Below are positions 1-7,781 of a stretch of 64,000 nucleotides of DNA, in pieces. The notes beneath the pieces were generated by a model, which ran no database searches, was not told the DNA's origin, and was given only the letters and a program-made list of their open reading frames with translations. The position numbers and the translations under genes are program-made. This DNA comes from JBEKCB01 sp052139675 (GTDB taxonomy: Bacteria; Planctomycetota; Brocadiia; CAIUPP01). Within the stretch, counting starts at the first letter, position 1. Every line of letters begins with the position of its first letter. Location: positions 49,601-113,600 of the forward strand of contig JBKQWE010000014.1 in assembly GCA_052139675.1 (NCBI GenBank), in the 5' to 3' direction.

Positions 1-1305
1 GGGTTCGACCCACTTGTGCGTGAAGTAGGCGATGCCGGTGGCGCCGTTGATGATGCAGCCCCAGGTCTCAAAGCGGGTGTGCTCGGGCTTGACTTCGGGC
101 TGTTTGGCCGGGGTGATCCACTGGCTGCCGCGGTTGGTCTCGATCCAGGCGTAGAGTGGCTGGCCGGGCTTGGCGAAGCCCCGCATCTCGGCCGTCCCCT
201 GGGCAGGCTCCAGAATCTTGCCGAACGTTCCGGTGCCATAGATCGGGTAGGTGTCGAAGCCGAGCGCGTCGCATCCCCTGGCGTAGGCGGGGTAGATGCG
301 GTCCTTGGTCGCCTGGTCGTAGTCCTTATCGGCCTTCATGAAAGCGCTGGTCAGATTCATGAAAACGGGGTGCGCGGGATCGGCGGCCTTAGTGGCCTGG
401 TAGGCGGCCTGGATGACCTCGGGGGCGACGCGCGGCTCCTTGTGCGGCTTGGAAAGGAGCACGTCCTTGCCGTCCTTGTCGAAGGCCTGCACCTCGCTCA
501 CGGAGCCATACTTCTGGTCGCCGGGGTACTCGGAGGTGAAGCGCACGGTCAGCGACCGGAACGTGGCAGGCTCCTTCAGGTCGAACTTCTGCTGGCCGTC
601 CTTGTTCTCGAGGGTGGCCTTGAGCAGCTCTTTGCCGTCGCCGGAGAACACGACGTCCTTGCCGACCGCCAGCCCCTTGGAGAGGGTCAGCCAGATGGCC
701 AGGCTCTGCACCGTTACGGGGGCCTTGAGGTGGATGGTGAACTCCGCGCCCGCCATCGGCTCGAGGACGGTCCAACTGCCCGTGTCGCCGTCCACGATGC
801 GGGAGAAAGGCGTGCTGGGGTTGACGTTCATGTTCTTGGCCGGTGTGACGACGGCGCCGCTGACCCGGGTGGACATGTCCGGCTCGTCGCCCTGGATCCA
901 GCCCAGGACGTTCTCCAGGGCCGCCGCTCTGGCGACCGTGCCGGCGGGGTAATCCGCGCGGAAGGAGGGCACGAAGTAGAGGTTCGCCTGCCACGCCTTC
1001 TCGGCGTAGGCGGCCAGGCCGGGGTCGCGGGTCCTGGCGGCGTCGCCTTCGGGCGCGTCCCAGTCGTAGCCGACGATCGTGTTGACGTTCAGCTCCTTCT
1101 CCAGGGCGAAGTCGCTGGGCGATTGGAGCCAGAGCATCAGGGGGAAGAACGGCTTGCCGTTCACCAGGAGCGCAGCGTTCTTGCCGATCTCAACCTTCCG
1201 AATGGCGGGAAGCTTCTGAGCTTGATTCTGACTCTCCTGGGCCGGCGCAAGGCCGCAGGCGCCCAGGGCCAGACCGCCGCAGAGGACCCATGCGATGTGC
1301 TTCAT
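1..1305 (-). CDS. Secreted glycoside-hydrolase-like protein, C-terminus beyond window
   Basis: The frame runs from ATG at 1305 to the window edge without a stop, so only the first 435 codons are present. The N-terminus is a Sec signal or lipoprotein leader (MKHIAWVLCGGLALGACGLA). It is followed by a segment typical of TIM-barrel glycosidase-like proteins (VNGKPFFPLMLWLQSP), in which a named woman-or-man style 'own work' barrel strand is absent, so no catalytic acids could be assigned. A middle region of roughly residues 140-290 reads like an F5/8-type-C (discoidin-like) beta-sandwich (VDGDTGSWTVLEPMAGAEFTIHL). The barrel then resumes (HPVFMNLTSAFMKADKDYDQ; GFDTYPIYGTG; THKWVEP). A GGAAAGGAA ribosome-binding site precedes the start. 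I infer an extracytoplasmic polysaccharide-active or sugar-binding role; the exact family is uncertain because the C-terminal part is missing. Confidence 0.7.
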   Translation of the reverse strand, partial: MKHIAWVLCGGLALGACGLAPAQESQNQAQKLPAIRKVEIGKNAALLVNGKPFFPLMLWLQSPSDFALEKELNVNTIVGYDWDAPEGDAARTRDPGLAAYAEKAWQANLYFVPSFRADYPAGTVARAAALENVLGWIQGDEPDMSTRVSGAVVTPAKNMNVNPSTPFSRIVDGDTGSWTVLEPMAGAEFTIHLKAPVTVQSLAIWLTLSKGLAVGKDVVFSGDGKELLKATLENKDGQQKFDLKEPATFRSLTVRFTSEYPGDQKYGSVSEVQAFDKDGKDVLLSKPHKEPRVAPEVIQAAYQATKAADPAHPVFMNLTSAFMKADKDYDQATKDRIYPAYARGCDALGFDTYPIYGTGTFGKILEPAQGTAEMRGFAKPGQPLYAWIETNRGSQWITPAKQPEVKPEHTRFETWGCIINGATGIAYFTHKWVEP

Positions 1306-1391
1306 GACGAGTTCCTTTCCGTGATAAACCGGAGTTTCCCATTTGATTGCGGACCCATGATCGCCATGAGCAGCCTGCCCGAATCCCGCGG

Positions 1392-1420
1392 ATTCTAGGT
1401 GCCGGCAACGGCGTTGTCAA
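1392..1420 (-). promoter_or_regulatory. Sigma-70-type promoter of the truncated secreted gene
   Basis: On the minus strand there is a perfect -35 TTGACA (1420-1415), a 17-bp spacer and a -10 TAGAAT (1397-1392, five of six consensus bases). Transcription would begin near 1385, leaving an 80-nt leader before the ATG at 1305. Confidence 0.6.
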
Positions 1421-1474
1421 GGAAACAGCGGAGCCGGCCGGAGCAGAGGCCTTTTCCCGCCGCGCGGCTTCTCC

Positions 1475-1503
1475 TTGACAAGCCGGTTCCCGATGGTCAG
1501 AAT
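1475..1503 (+). promoter_or_regulatory. Promoter implying a leaderless PAP2 transcript
   Basis: A perfect -35 TTGACA (1475-1480), a 17-bp spacer and -10 CAGAAT (1498-1503) are followed by exactly 7 nt and then the in-frame ATG at 1511. The expected transcription start coincides with the start codon, and no Shine-Dalgarno sequence is visible. The same layout recurs at 28363 and 55590. Confidence 0.5.
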
Positions 1504-1510
1504 CCGACTT

Positions 1511-2149
1511 ATGAAACGATTTCTGGTGACGCTGCCGCGCAACCTCGTCGGCTGCTTCAGGGGCCGGTGGATCGTCTGGCATGTCCTCGCCATCGTCCTC
1601 ACTTTCATCGCGGTCACGTCCGGTTTCGACTGGCGCTATTTTCAGGCCACCCGCGATCCGACGCTTCATTCCTGGATGTTCCGCGCCGTCCACCTGGGCA
1701 TGCTGCTGCCGGTTCTCCTGCCGCTGAGCCTTTTTGCGCTCGGCATCATCGCCCGGAATGCCCGCGCCGTTTTGATCGGCTGGGCCGTCGGCCAGGCTGC
1801 GCTGCTCGGCTTGCTGATCGCCGCGGCGTACAAGGCGGTTACGGGCCGCCCGCATCCTCCGCGCGGTCTCGGCGAAGACATCAGTCACGTCTTCCGCTTC
1901 GGCTGGTGGCGCGGCGGAGTTTTTTGGGGCTGGCCGTCGTCGCATACCACCGTCGCCTTCGCCATGGCCGTGACGGTGTTCACGCTCTTTCCGAAACACC
2001 GTTGGCTGGGTTGGGCGGCGCTCCTCTACGCGCTCTACGTCGGCGTCGGCGTCTCCATGACCATCCACTGGTTCTCGGATTTCATGGCCGGAGCGATCAT
2101 CGGCTCGGTCATCGGGGCTGTCGTCGGCAGAAGTTTTTCGGCTGACTAG
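1511..2149 (+). CDS. PAP2-family membrane phosphatase
   Basis: This 212-residue protein of the PAP2 (type 2 phosphatidic acid phosphatase) superfamily would hydrolyse a lipid phosphate or pyrophosphate at the membrane. Five to six hydrophobic segments are visible. The three family signatures are present: a K-to-RP motif (KAVTGRPHP), the PSSHT motif carrying the catalytic histidine, and the C-terminal histidine-aspartate motif (SMTIHWFSDFMAG). The frame opens upstream at TTG 1475 and ATG 1493, but these overlap a good -35/-10 pair. I therefore chose ATG 1511, which would make the message leaderless. The substrate (undecaprenyl pyrophosphate, phosphatidic acid or phosphatidylglycerol phosphate) cannot be told from the sequence. 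It is divergent from the upstream gene. Confidence 0.85.
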   Translation: MKRFLVTLPRNLVGCFRGRWIVWHVLAIVLTFIAVTSGFDWRYFQATRDPTLHSWMFRAVHLGMLLPVLLPLSLFALGIIARNARAVLIGWAVGQAALLGLLIAAAYKAVTGRPHPPRGLGEDISHVFRFGWWRGGVFWGWPSSHTTVAFAMAVTVFTLFPKHRWLGWAALLYALYVGVGVSMTIHWFSDFMAGAIIGSVIGAVVGRSFSAD

Positions 2150-2217
2150 AACCAGTTTTGGAAAATGGGTTCGGGCCCCGTTTTCCCGCGCCGAGCGAGC
2201 GGCGGAGTTCGGCGGAA

Positions 2218-3537
2218 ATGGATCGGCGGCTTATGGGCAAGATTCGTCATCGGCCGGCGGCGATGAGCGGCGCTGCCGCGGTCGTGTCCTTCCTGTCGCT
2301 GATGCCGCTCCCGGCGGCGCTGGCCGGCTCGGCCGGTTCGCCGGATAACGCTCCGCCCGTTTCGGATACCGCAGCGCAGCCGGAGGCCGCGCCGGGCGCC
2401 TCGGCCTTTGACAATAACCTGACCGGCGGCTGGTGGGGCGAGCGGCAGCGGTTGCAGGATGCCGGGATCACCCTCGGCGCCACGCTCACGCTGGAGGGGT
2501 TCAACAACTTCCGGGGCGGCCTGGCCACCGCGCCTCCCGTCGCGGCGGCGACGTCCGATTTGAACCTGGCGCTCGACACCGGCAAGCTGCTTGGCTGGCG
2601 CGGCGGCGAGTTCTATGCAGACCTCGAGGACCACGCCGGCAGAAACCCGACGACCGCGCTGGTGGGCGATCTCCAGGTGTTCGACAAGCAGAACTCATCG
2701 CCGTATCTGCAAGTCTTCGAGATCTGGTATCAGCAGAAGCTGTGGGATGACAAGGTCCGCGTCAAGATCGGAAAGGTGGACGCCAACACCGAGTTCAGCG
2801 TCATTGAAAACGGCCTGCCCTTCCTCGGCAGCTCCACGCAGGTCAGCCCGACGATCTTCGTGTTCCCCACCACGCCCGATCCGATGCCCTCGGCCAACGT
2901 CTTCTTCACGCCTGCTGAATTCTGGTACGCCGATTTCGGCGCCTACTATGCCAATCGCTCGGACCGGTTCGGCGACTTATCGGAGGATCCCGCCGGCGTT
3001 CAGCGCACCGAGGGCGGCACATTCTTGATCGGCGAGACCGGCCTCAAGTGGAGCGCCGCGCCGCTGCTTGAGAAGGACGGCAATTTGAAGCTGGGCGTCT
3101 GGGAACATACCGGGACGTTCACGCGCCTCGACGGCTCGAAGCAGCAAGGCACGTACGGCGGCTACGCGATCCTGGACCAGACGCTCTGGCAACCCAAAGG
3201 AGAACCGCGCACCGGCCGCGGCGTGCGGACATTCCTCGAATATGGCGCCACGCAGGACGACATCAACGCCATTGACCGTCACTTCGGCGGCGGCGTCACG
3301 TGGACCGGGCCGATCGCCGCGCGGGCCGGCGACGTCATCGGCCTGAGCCCTCAATACGCGCACATCAGTTCCCAGGCCGGACTGGCGCATCCGTATGAAC
3401 TCGCGGTGGAGACGTTCTATCAATGGCAGTTGACCGCCTGGGCTTTCGTCCAGCCGGACATCCAATACATCGTCCACCCCGGCGGCGCGTACCCGAACGC
3501 CCTGGTGGGAACACTGCGGGTTCAGATCACTTTCTAA
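2218..3537 (+). CDS. OprB-family carbohydrate porin
   Basis: This 439-residue protein has a signal peptide (hydrophobic core SGAAAVVSFLSLMPLPAALA) and then the typical start of OprB carbohydrate-selective porins (NLTGGWWGERQRLQDAGITL). Amphipathic strands continue to an aromatic C-terminal residue (LRVQITF), the usual outer-membrane beta-barrel insertion signal. Other OprB-like segments are KIGKVDANTEF and the NVFFTPAEFWYADFG region. It would let sugars or small polar solutes across the outer membrane. ATG 2218 is preceded by a purine-rich GGCGGAA; an upstream TTG start at 2158 would give no better leader, and ATG 2233 is an alternative. It stands 68 bp after the PAP2 gene in the same direction. 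Confidence 0.85.
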   Translation: MDRRLMGKIRHRPAAMSGAAAVVSFLSLMPLPAALAGSAGSPDNAPPVSDTAAQPEAAPGASAFDNNLTGGWWGERQRLQDAGITLGATLTLEGFNNFRGGLATAPPVAAATSDLNLALDTGKLLGWRGGEFYADLEDHAGRNPTTALVGDLQVFDKQNSSPYLQVFEIWYQQKLWDDKVRVKIGKVDANTEFSVIENGLPFLGSSTQVSPTIFVFPTTPDPMPSANVFFTPAEFWYADFGAYYANRSDRFGDLSEDPAGVQRTEGGTFLIGETGLKWSAAPLLEKDGNLKLGVWEHTGTFTRLDGSKQQGTYGGYAILDQTLWQPKGEPRTGRGVRTFLEYGATQDDINAIDRHFGGGVTWTGPIAARAGDVIGLSPQYAHISSQAGLAHPYELAVETFYQWQLTAWAFVQPDIQYIVHPGGAYPNALVGTLRVQITF

Positions 3538-3986
3538 CGCAGTTACCAGGCGAGTTTCAGGCGGGAGTTCCGTCCATTTGATTCCGCGTACATGAATGGA
3601 TGGCCATCCACTACCTGCGGTAAACCGCTTCGGCTCCTCATCCCCACCAGGCGCGCGAGGGGCGCGCGCCGGCGTATCGTATTCCGGCCGCACGAGGTGG
3701 CGCTCTTGAGCAATCATCCCTTTGTTGAAAATGATAAACATCGCGTGTTGACCGCTCTCGACACAAAAGCCGGCTTCGTTTAGCGTCTAGGAATTTCCCC
3801 TATGAGAAAACACGGGAAAATAAGGAGATTACGACTGCAAGTGAAATTCTGGGATCCAGGCCTGCGGCGGAACACGAATTGCTGCATAAGCTTACCAGGG
3901 GTAACGGAAGCCCTTCAGTAGCGTTATCGGTGCGCTACGTGTGTCTGCGAAAGATGGAGGCGTTTTACGGAGAAAGGGTTGAAGCC
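3538..3986 (+). other. Intergenic region and possible structured leader of the PEP-CTERM gene
   Basis: There is no convincing gene in these 449 bp; a 63-codon open frame at 3592-3783 has no family signal or ribosome-binding site. Visible structures are the palindrome AAGCCGGCTT near 3770 and, in the probable 5' leader, a 6-bp stem GTAGCG (3918-3923) pairing with CGCTAC (3933-3938) next to a short AGGG/CCCT stem. A GGAGAAAGGG ribosome-binding site precedes the ATG at 3987. I do not recognise a known riboswitch. Confidence 0.35.
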
Positions 3987-4718
3987 ATGCGCAAGCTTTG
4001 GTTTGCTTTCGCGATTGCGGGACTTATGGCGGCTTGGACGGGTTCGGCGTCGGCCGTGACGCTCTACGACAACGGCGGGCCGCCGGCTAGTTCAAGCGGG
4101 TTCGTCAGTGACACGGCGAACAACTCCTCCGAAGCATACGACTATTTCACGCTCGCATCTCCGTCAACGATTACAGGGATCAATTGGTGGGGATCTTATA
4201 CGTACGTTATAACTCCCGGTCCTGTGCCGCCGGGCGAATCCTTCGACTTCGACATCCAGCAGGATGACGGCGTCACGACCGATCCACCCCAGGGGCAACT
4301 GACGCCACCTCAGACCGGTTCGCTGGGCAGTGGCAACGGCGCAGATTCCGGGTTAACGTCAGCCGATGGGGCTACGGTCTACGCGTACAGCGCCACGACG
4401 GACATTACGCTCCCGGCCGGCACGTACTACCTCGGCATTTGGCAGACGGCGCCCAACACTCCCGCCGCCGGCCAGGTCGCGTCGTTCTTCTGGTCCATAA
4501 GCGACACAACGGAAGACGATGTGTGGACATACGAATACCCCACCGATCCCCCTTTATGGGGCGGTCCAGAGGGCGACGGACTGGCGTTCAACCTGACGGG
4601 TACCGTGGGCACTCCGCCCCTGACTGGGGGCGTGCCTGAGCCGGCGACGATGACGCTGTTGGGACTCGGGTTGGCCGGGCTGATCGGCCGCCGGATGCGC
4701 CGGAGCAGCGGCAAGTAG
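3987..4718 (+). CDS. PEP-CTERM sorting-domain exported protein
   Basis: This 243-residue exported protein has a signal peptide (MRKLWFAFAIAGLMAAWTGSASA). It ends in a complete PEP-CTERM tripartite signal: the VPEPAT motif, a hydrophobic helix (MTLLGLGLAGLIG) and a basic tail (RRMRRSSGK). PEP-CTERM proteins are recognised by an exosortase (EpsH family) and displayed outside the cell. The body is rich in Gly, Ser, Thr and Asp, with beta-type sequence and no recognisable enzyme motif; a surface or biofilm-matrix role is likely but not shown. No exosortase gene lies in this window. It forms a single-gene unit ending in a strong terminator. Confidence 0.85.
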   Translation: MRKLWFAFAIAGLMAAWTGSASAVTLYDNGGPPASSSGFVSDTANNSSEAYDYFTLASPSTITGINWWGSYTYVITPGPVPPGESFDFDIQQDDGVTTDPPQGQLTPPQTGSLGSGNGADSGLTSADGATVYAYSATTDITLPAGTYYLGIWQTAPNTPAAGQVASFFWSISDTTEDDVWTYEYPTDPPLWGGPEGDGLAFNLTGTVGTPPLTGGVPEPATMTLLGLGLAGLIGRRMRRSSGK

Positions 4719-4751
4719 CCGAACGATCACCTTTTCGATCTGCGCCTTCTC

Positions 4752-4794
4752 GCGCCGCGCGGTGTTCTTCAGGAACATCGCGCGGCGCTTTTTT
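4752..4794 (+). terminator. Rho-independent terminator
   Basis: The arms GCGCCGCGCG and CGCGCGGCGC pair perfectly and continue into an inner TGTTC/GAACA stem with a small loop; six T residues follow (4789-4794). It ends the PEP-CTERM transcript. Confidence 0.9.
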
Positions 4795-4970
4795 GTCCTC
4801 TGCGGTCGGTTTGCGGACGAGGGGCATTCCTGGGCCAATATCAGGTATTCCTGACCATCACGAAAGCCAGGTTCCACGGGGACCAAACATTGGCCATCCA
4901 GGACCCAAACCTGCAACGCCTGATCCACCGTCAGTTCTGCTTTCTTCAGCCGTCCAGCCGGCGACGCTCC

Positions 4971-5000
4971 TTGGAATAGCGAAGTGCCGGGTGGTATACT
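4971..5000 (+). promoter_or_regulatory. Promoter of the alpha/beta hydrolase gene
   Basis: The -35 is TTGGAA (4971-4976), the spacer is 18 bp, and the -10 is TATACT (4995-5000) with a TGG extension just before it. The start codon lies about 65 nt downstream behind an AAGGAG ribosome-binding site. Confidence 0.5.
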
Positions 5001-5071
5001 GCGTTGCGCTGGCGGGCTCGCCTATTGAAGTTTGCGATAGTAATGGAATGGGCGCTTGAAGGAGCCGATTC

Positions 5072-5884
5072 ATGATTATGCACGTCAACAGGACGCGGCG
5101 CGCGGTGAATCTGTGGCCGGGCGCGGCGCCGACGCCGGACGGGGTGAGTTCCGGCGTCGAGCCGTTCGTCGTCCCGCACACCGTCCGCGGCAAGCCGCGC
5201 GGCGCGGTGGTGGTCTGCCCCGGCGGCGGATATGGAGCGCTGGCCGCGCACGAGGGATTCCCCATCGCGGAATGGCTCAACGAGGCGGGCATCGGCGCGT
5301 TCGTCCTGCGCTATCGCCACTCGCCGCATCGGCACCCGGTGCCGCTGATGGACGCGCAGCGGGCGATCCGCCTGGTGCGCGCGCGGGCGAAGGAGTGGAA
5401 CGTGAAGCCCAGCCACGTGGGCATCCTCGGCTTCTCCGCGGGCGGGCACTTGACGGCGTCGGCGGCGACGCATTTCGCCGCGGGCCGCGCCGCCGCAAAG
5501 GACACGGTCGAGCGGCAGAGCTGCCGGCCCGACGCGGCGATTCTCTGCTACCCGGTGATCACGTTCGCCGGCGGCTGGAACCAGGGCACGCGGGCGAACC
5601 TGCTCGGCCGGAAGCCGTCGCAGGCGCTGGTCCGCTCGTTCTCGAACGAACTCCAGGTCACGCCGCGCACGCCGCCGGCGTTCCTGTGGCACACCGCGGA
5701 CGACGCGACGGTCCGCGTGCAGGACAGTCTGCTCTTCGCGAAGGCGTTGAGCCTGAACAAGGTCCCGTTCGAGCTGCACGTCTTCCCGCACGGGCCGCAC
5801 GGCCTGGGCCTGGCGACGAATGATCCGGTCGTCGGCCAGTGGCCCGCGCTCTGCGCGAAGTGGCTCATCGGGCTGGGCTTCTGA
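5072..5884 (+). CDS. Alpha/beta hydrolase, esterase-like
   Basis: This 270-residue serine hydrolase has the alpha/beta fold. It shows the oxyanion-hole loop (VVVCPGGGYGAL), the nucleophile elbow GFSAGG, an acid segment (HTADDATV) and the catalytic histidine (FPHGPHGLGLA). This motif set matches the DAP2/Aes-type esterases often annotated as acetylxylan or acyl-sugar esterases in polysaccharide-degrading bacteria. No signal peptide is visible, so it is probably cytoplasmic. The start is the first ATG after an AAGGAG site; an in-frame ATG two codons later is equally possible. It is not part of an evident operon. Substrate assignment is inference. Confidence 0.85.
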   Translation: MIMHVNRTRRAVNLWPGAAPTPDGVSSGVEPFVVPHTVRGKPRGAVVVCPGGGYGALAAHEGFPIAEWLNEAGIGAFVLRYRHSPHRHPVPLMDAQRAIRLVRARAKEWNVKPSHVGILGFSAGGHLTASAATHFAAGRAAAKDTVERQSCRPDAAILCYPVITFAGGWNQGTRANLLGRKPSQALVRSFSNELQVTPRTPPAFLWHTADDATVRVQDSLLFAKALSLNKVPFELHVFPHGPHGLGLATNDPVVGQWPALCAKWLIGLGF

Positions 5885-5937
5885 AACGACAATGGCCACG
5901 GATTGAGGAAAGAAGCGACGGCAACGACAGAATATTC

Positions 5938-6027
5938 GCCACGGATTTCACGGATTTACACGGATTAACGAAAATCAGGAATTTCCGTTCGTCGCCTGTA
6001 ATCCGTGTAATCCGTGAAATCCGTGGC
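5938..6027. repeat. Dispersed palindromic repeat of the CACGGATT type
   Basis: The left arm (5938-5967) and right arm (5999-6027) are reverse complements over about 29 bp apart from one extra T. Each arm is itself a run of the units ACGGATTTC, ACGGATTTAC and ACGGATTA. About 31 bp separate the arms. Similar CACGGATT-based intergenic palindromes are, to my knowledge, common in PVC and Chlorobi genomes. It sits between the hydrolase stop and the radical SAM gene and could form a long hairpin in either transcript. Confidence 0.75.
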
Positions 6028-6058
6028 AAAAAGTTTGTCTCAGTGAAGATGCAGGAAT

Positions 6059-7657
6059 ATGAAAGCTCGTCGAAAGGCTGCGCGGGCGGAGCCGTTTCCG
6101 GTCTGCCGCGCGCTGATCGGTCCCAGGGCGTGGCCGCGGCTGCTGAAGGCCTGCGGCGGGATGCGCAGGCCGGAATCGCTGCCGGACCGTTTGGCGGCGA
6201 TGAAGGATAGTTCCGGCGCGCCCGATTTTCTGGCCGAATTAGCGCGGCTGGAATGGGCGCGCCATGAAGTCTCGAAGGCGGCGACGCCGGCCGCGAACGA
6301 GACGGATCGGTTCGAGGTCAACCCGACGCTGAACCTGCTGCCGCTCACCTGGCGGCTGTGCGGGCTGGTGAGCCCGGCGGAAGGCCTCACGCCCGCGGCG
6401 CCTCAGCCCGGCGCGGAACACGCAATGGTCTGGCGCGATCCCGTCACCGGCGGGACGCGCGTGCAGGCCGCCGAGGATGCCGAGCTGCTGGCACTGAAGG
6501 TGGTGGTCGAAGAGATCCCGATCGCGAAGGCGGCACAGGCGGCGAAGGCGGCCGTTCCGGTCGTGGAAAATGCGCTCTGGCGCGCGGCGGAGAAGGGCAT
6601 TCTGCTGCCGCCGCGCTCGCGCATCCGGCGCGACCCGGCGCTCTTCCCGATCCCCGCGGAGACGCCCGCGGCGTTCACGTCGTCGCCGGCGTTCCTGCTC
6701 CAGTGGCACATCACGCAGGCCTGCGACCTGCGCTGCAAGCATTGCTACGACCGCAGCAAGCGGTCGCCGCTGACGCTCGAACAGGGCGTGAAGGTCCTCG
6801 ACGACCTGCGCCGCTTCTGCGCCGACCGCCGCGTGCGCGGGCACGTCTGCTTCACCGGCGGAAACCCGTTCCTGTATCCGGACTTCGAGGAGCTCTGGCG
6901 CGCGGCGGCGGAACGCGGGTTCCCGCTTTCGATCCTGGGCAACCCGGTCCCGCGCCCGGCGCTCGAAAAGCTGCTCGCCATCGAGCGCCCGCAGTACTAC
7001 CAGGTCAGCCTGGAAGGGCTGCCGGAGTACAACGACCGGATCCGCGGCGCGGGGCATTTCGCGCGCACGATCGAGTTTTTCGGCGTGCTGCGCGACCTGG
7101 AGATCGAATCCACCGTGATGCTCACGGTCGCCCGCGACAACCTGGAGCAGGTGCTGCCGCTGGCCGAGCGGCTCCGCGGCCACACTGGGCATTTCAACTT
7201 CAACCGCCTCTCGCAGGTCGGCGAAGGCGCCGCGCTGGCGATGCCGTCGCGCTCGGCCTACGCGGCCTTCCTCGAAAAGTACCTCACCGCCTCGAAGAGC
7301 AACCCGCTCCTGCGCCTGAAGGACAACCTGTTCAACATCGTCCGGCGGCGCCGGGGCGAGGCGCCCTTCGACGGCTGCACCGGCTACGGATGCGGCGCGG
7401 CGTTCAACTTCGTCGCGGTCCTGCCCGACGGCGAGACGCACGCCTGCCGGAAATTCCCCTCGCCGATCGGCAACCTGCTCAAACAGGACCTCGGCGAAAT
7501 CTACGACTCCGAGCCGGCCCGCCGTTATCGCGCCGGCTGCCGCGCGTGCGCGGACTGCCCGCTGCGCCCGACGTGCGGCGGCTGCATGGCCATCGCCTTC
7601 GCGCGCGGCCTGAACGTCTTCGAGGAGCGCGACCCGTATTGCTTCATGGCTGAATAG
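6059..7657 (+). CDS. SbtM-like radical SAM/SPASM peptide maturase
   Basis: This 532-residue radical SAM enzyme has a helical N-terminal region (about 1-205) and then the 4Fe-4S/SAM motif with C222, C226 and C229 (QACDLRCKHCYDRS), followed by a GGNP motif (267-270). The C-terminal SPASM-type domain binds auxiliary clusters (CTGYGCGAAFNFVAVLPDGE, then a CRACADCPLRPTCGGC cluster). The overall layout, including the acidic NPTLNLLPL segment and SPIGNLL, closely resembles SbtM, the thio(seleno)oxazole or selenobiotic-family maturase that modifies a ribosomally made peptide. That assignment rests on family knowledge. No precursor peptide or transporter is adjacent; phoB follows. The ATG is preceded by a weak GCAGGA site. 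Confidence 0.8.
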   Translation: MKARRKAARAEPFPVCRALIGPRAWPRLLKACGGMRRPESLPDRLAAMKDSSGAPDFLAELARLEWARHEVSKAATPAANETDRFEVNPTLNLLPLTWRLCGLVSPAEGLTPAAPQPGAEHAMVWRDPVTGGTRVQAAEDAELLALKVVVEEIPIAKAAQAAKAAVPVVENALWRAAEKGILLPPRSRIRRDPALFPIPAETPAAFTSSPAFLLQWHITQACDLRCKHCYDRSKRSPLTLEQGVKVLDDLRRFCADRRVRGHVCFTGGNPFLYPDFEELWRAAAERGFPLSILGNPVPRPALEKLLAIERPQYYQVSLEGLPEYNDRIRGAGHFARTIEFFGVLRDLEIESTVMLTVARDNLEQVLPLAERLRGHTGHFNFNRLSQVGEGAALAMPSRSAYAAFLEKYLTASKSNPLLRLKDNLFNIVRRRRGEAPFDGCTGYGCGAAFNFVAVLPDGETHACRKFPSPIGNLLKQDLGEIYDSEPARRYRAGCRACADCPLRPTCGGCMAIAFARGLNVFEERDPYCFMAE

Positions 7658-7664
7658 GGACCGG

Positions 7665-7740
7665 CTCACGCATTTCTCGCACCAAGCTCACCGCGAGTTT
7701 ACATTTTCCTGACGGGAGGCTAATGTATTCCCGGTAAAAG
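7665..7740 (+). promoter_or_regulatory. Pho-box array and promoter of phoB-phoR
   Basis: Six 5-bp boxes lie at exact 11-bp steps: CTCAC 7665, CTCGC 7676, CTCAC 7687, TTTAC 7698, CTGAC 7709 and CTAAT 7720. Exactly 10 bp after the last box is a -10-like TAAAAG (7735-7740). The same geometry occurs before the porin at 21895 and pstS, so I infer PhoB half-sites and autoregulation. Confidence 0.7.
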
Positions 7741-7781
7741 GGATGTTACGAGGCCGGTTTCGCCTCGAAGGAAGAGGGGCC

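Noticed and set aside
3592..3783. 63-codon gene before the PEP-CTERM gene
   Set aside because: No ribosome-binding site, no recognisable features, and it lies in a lower-GC intergenic region.
4793..5059. 88-codon frame between the PEP-CTERM terminator and the hydrolase
   Set aside because: It starts within the terminator region and overlaps the promoter at 4971-5000.
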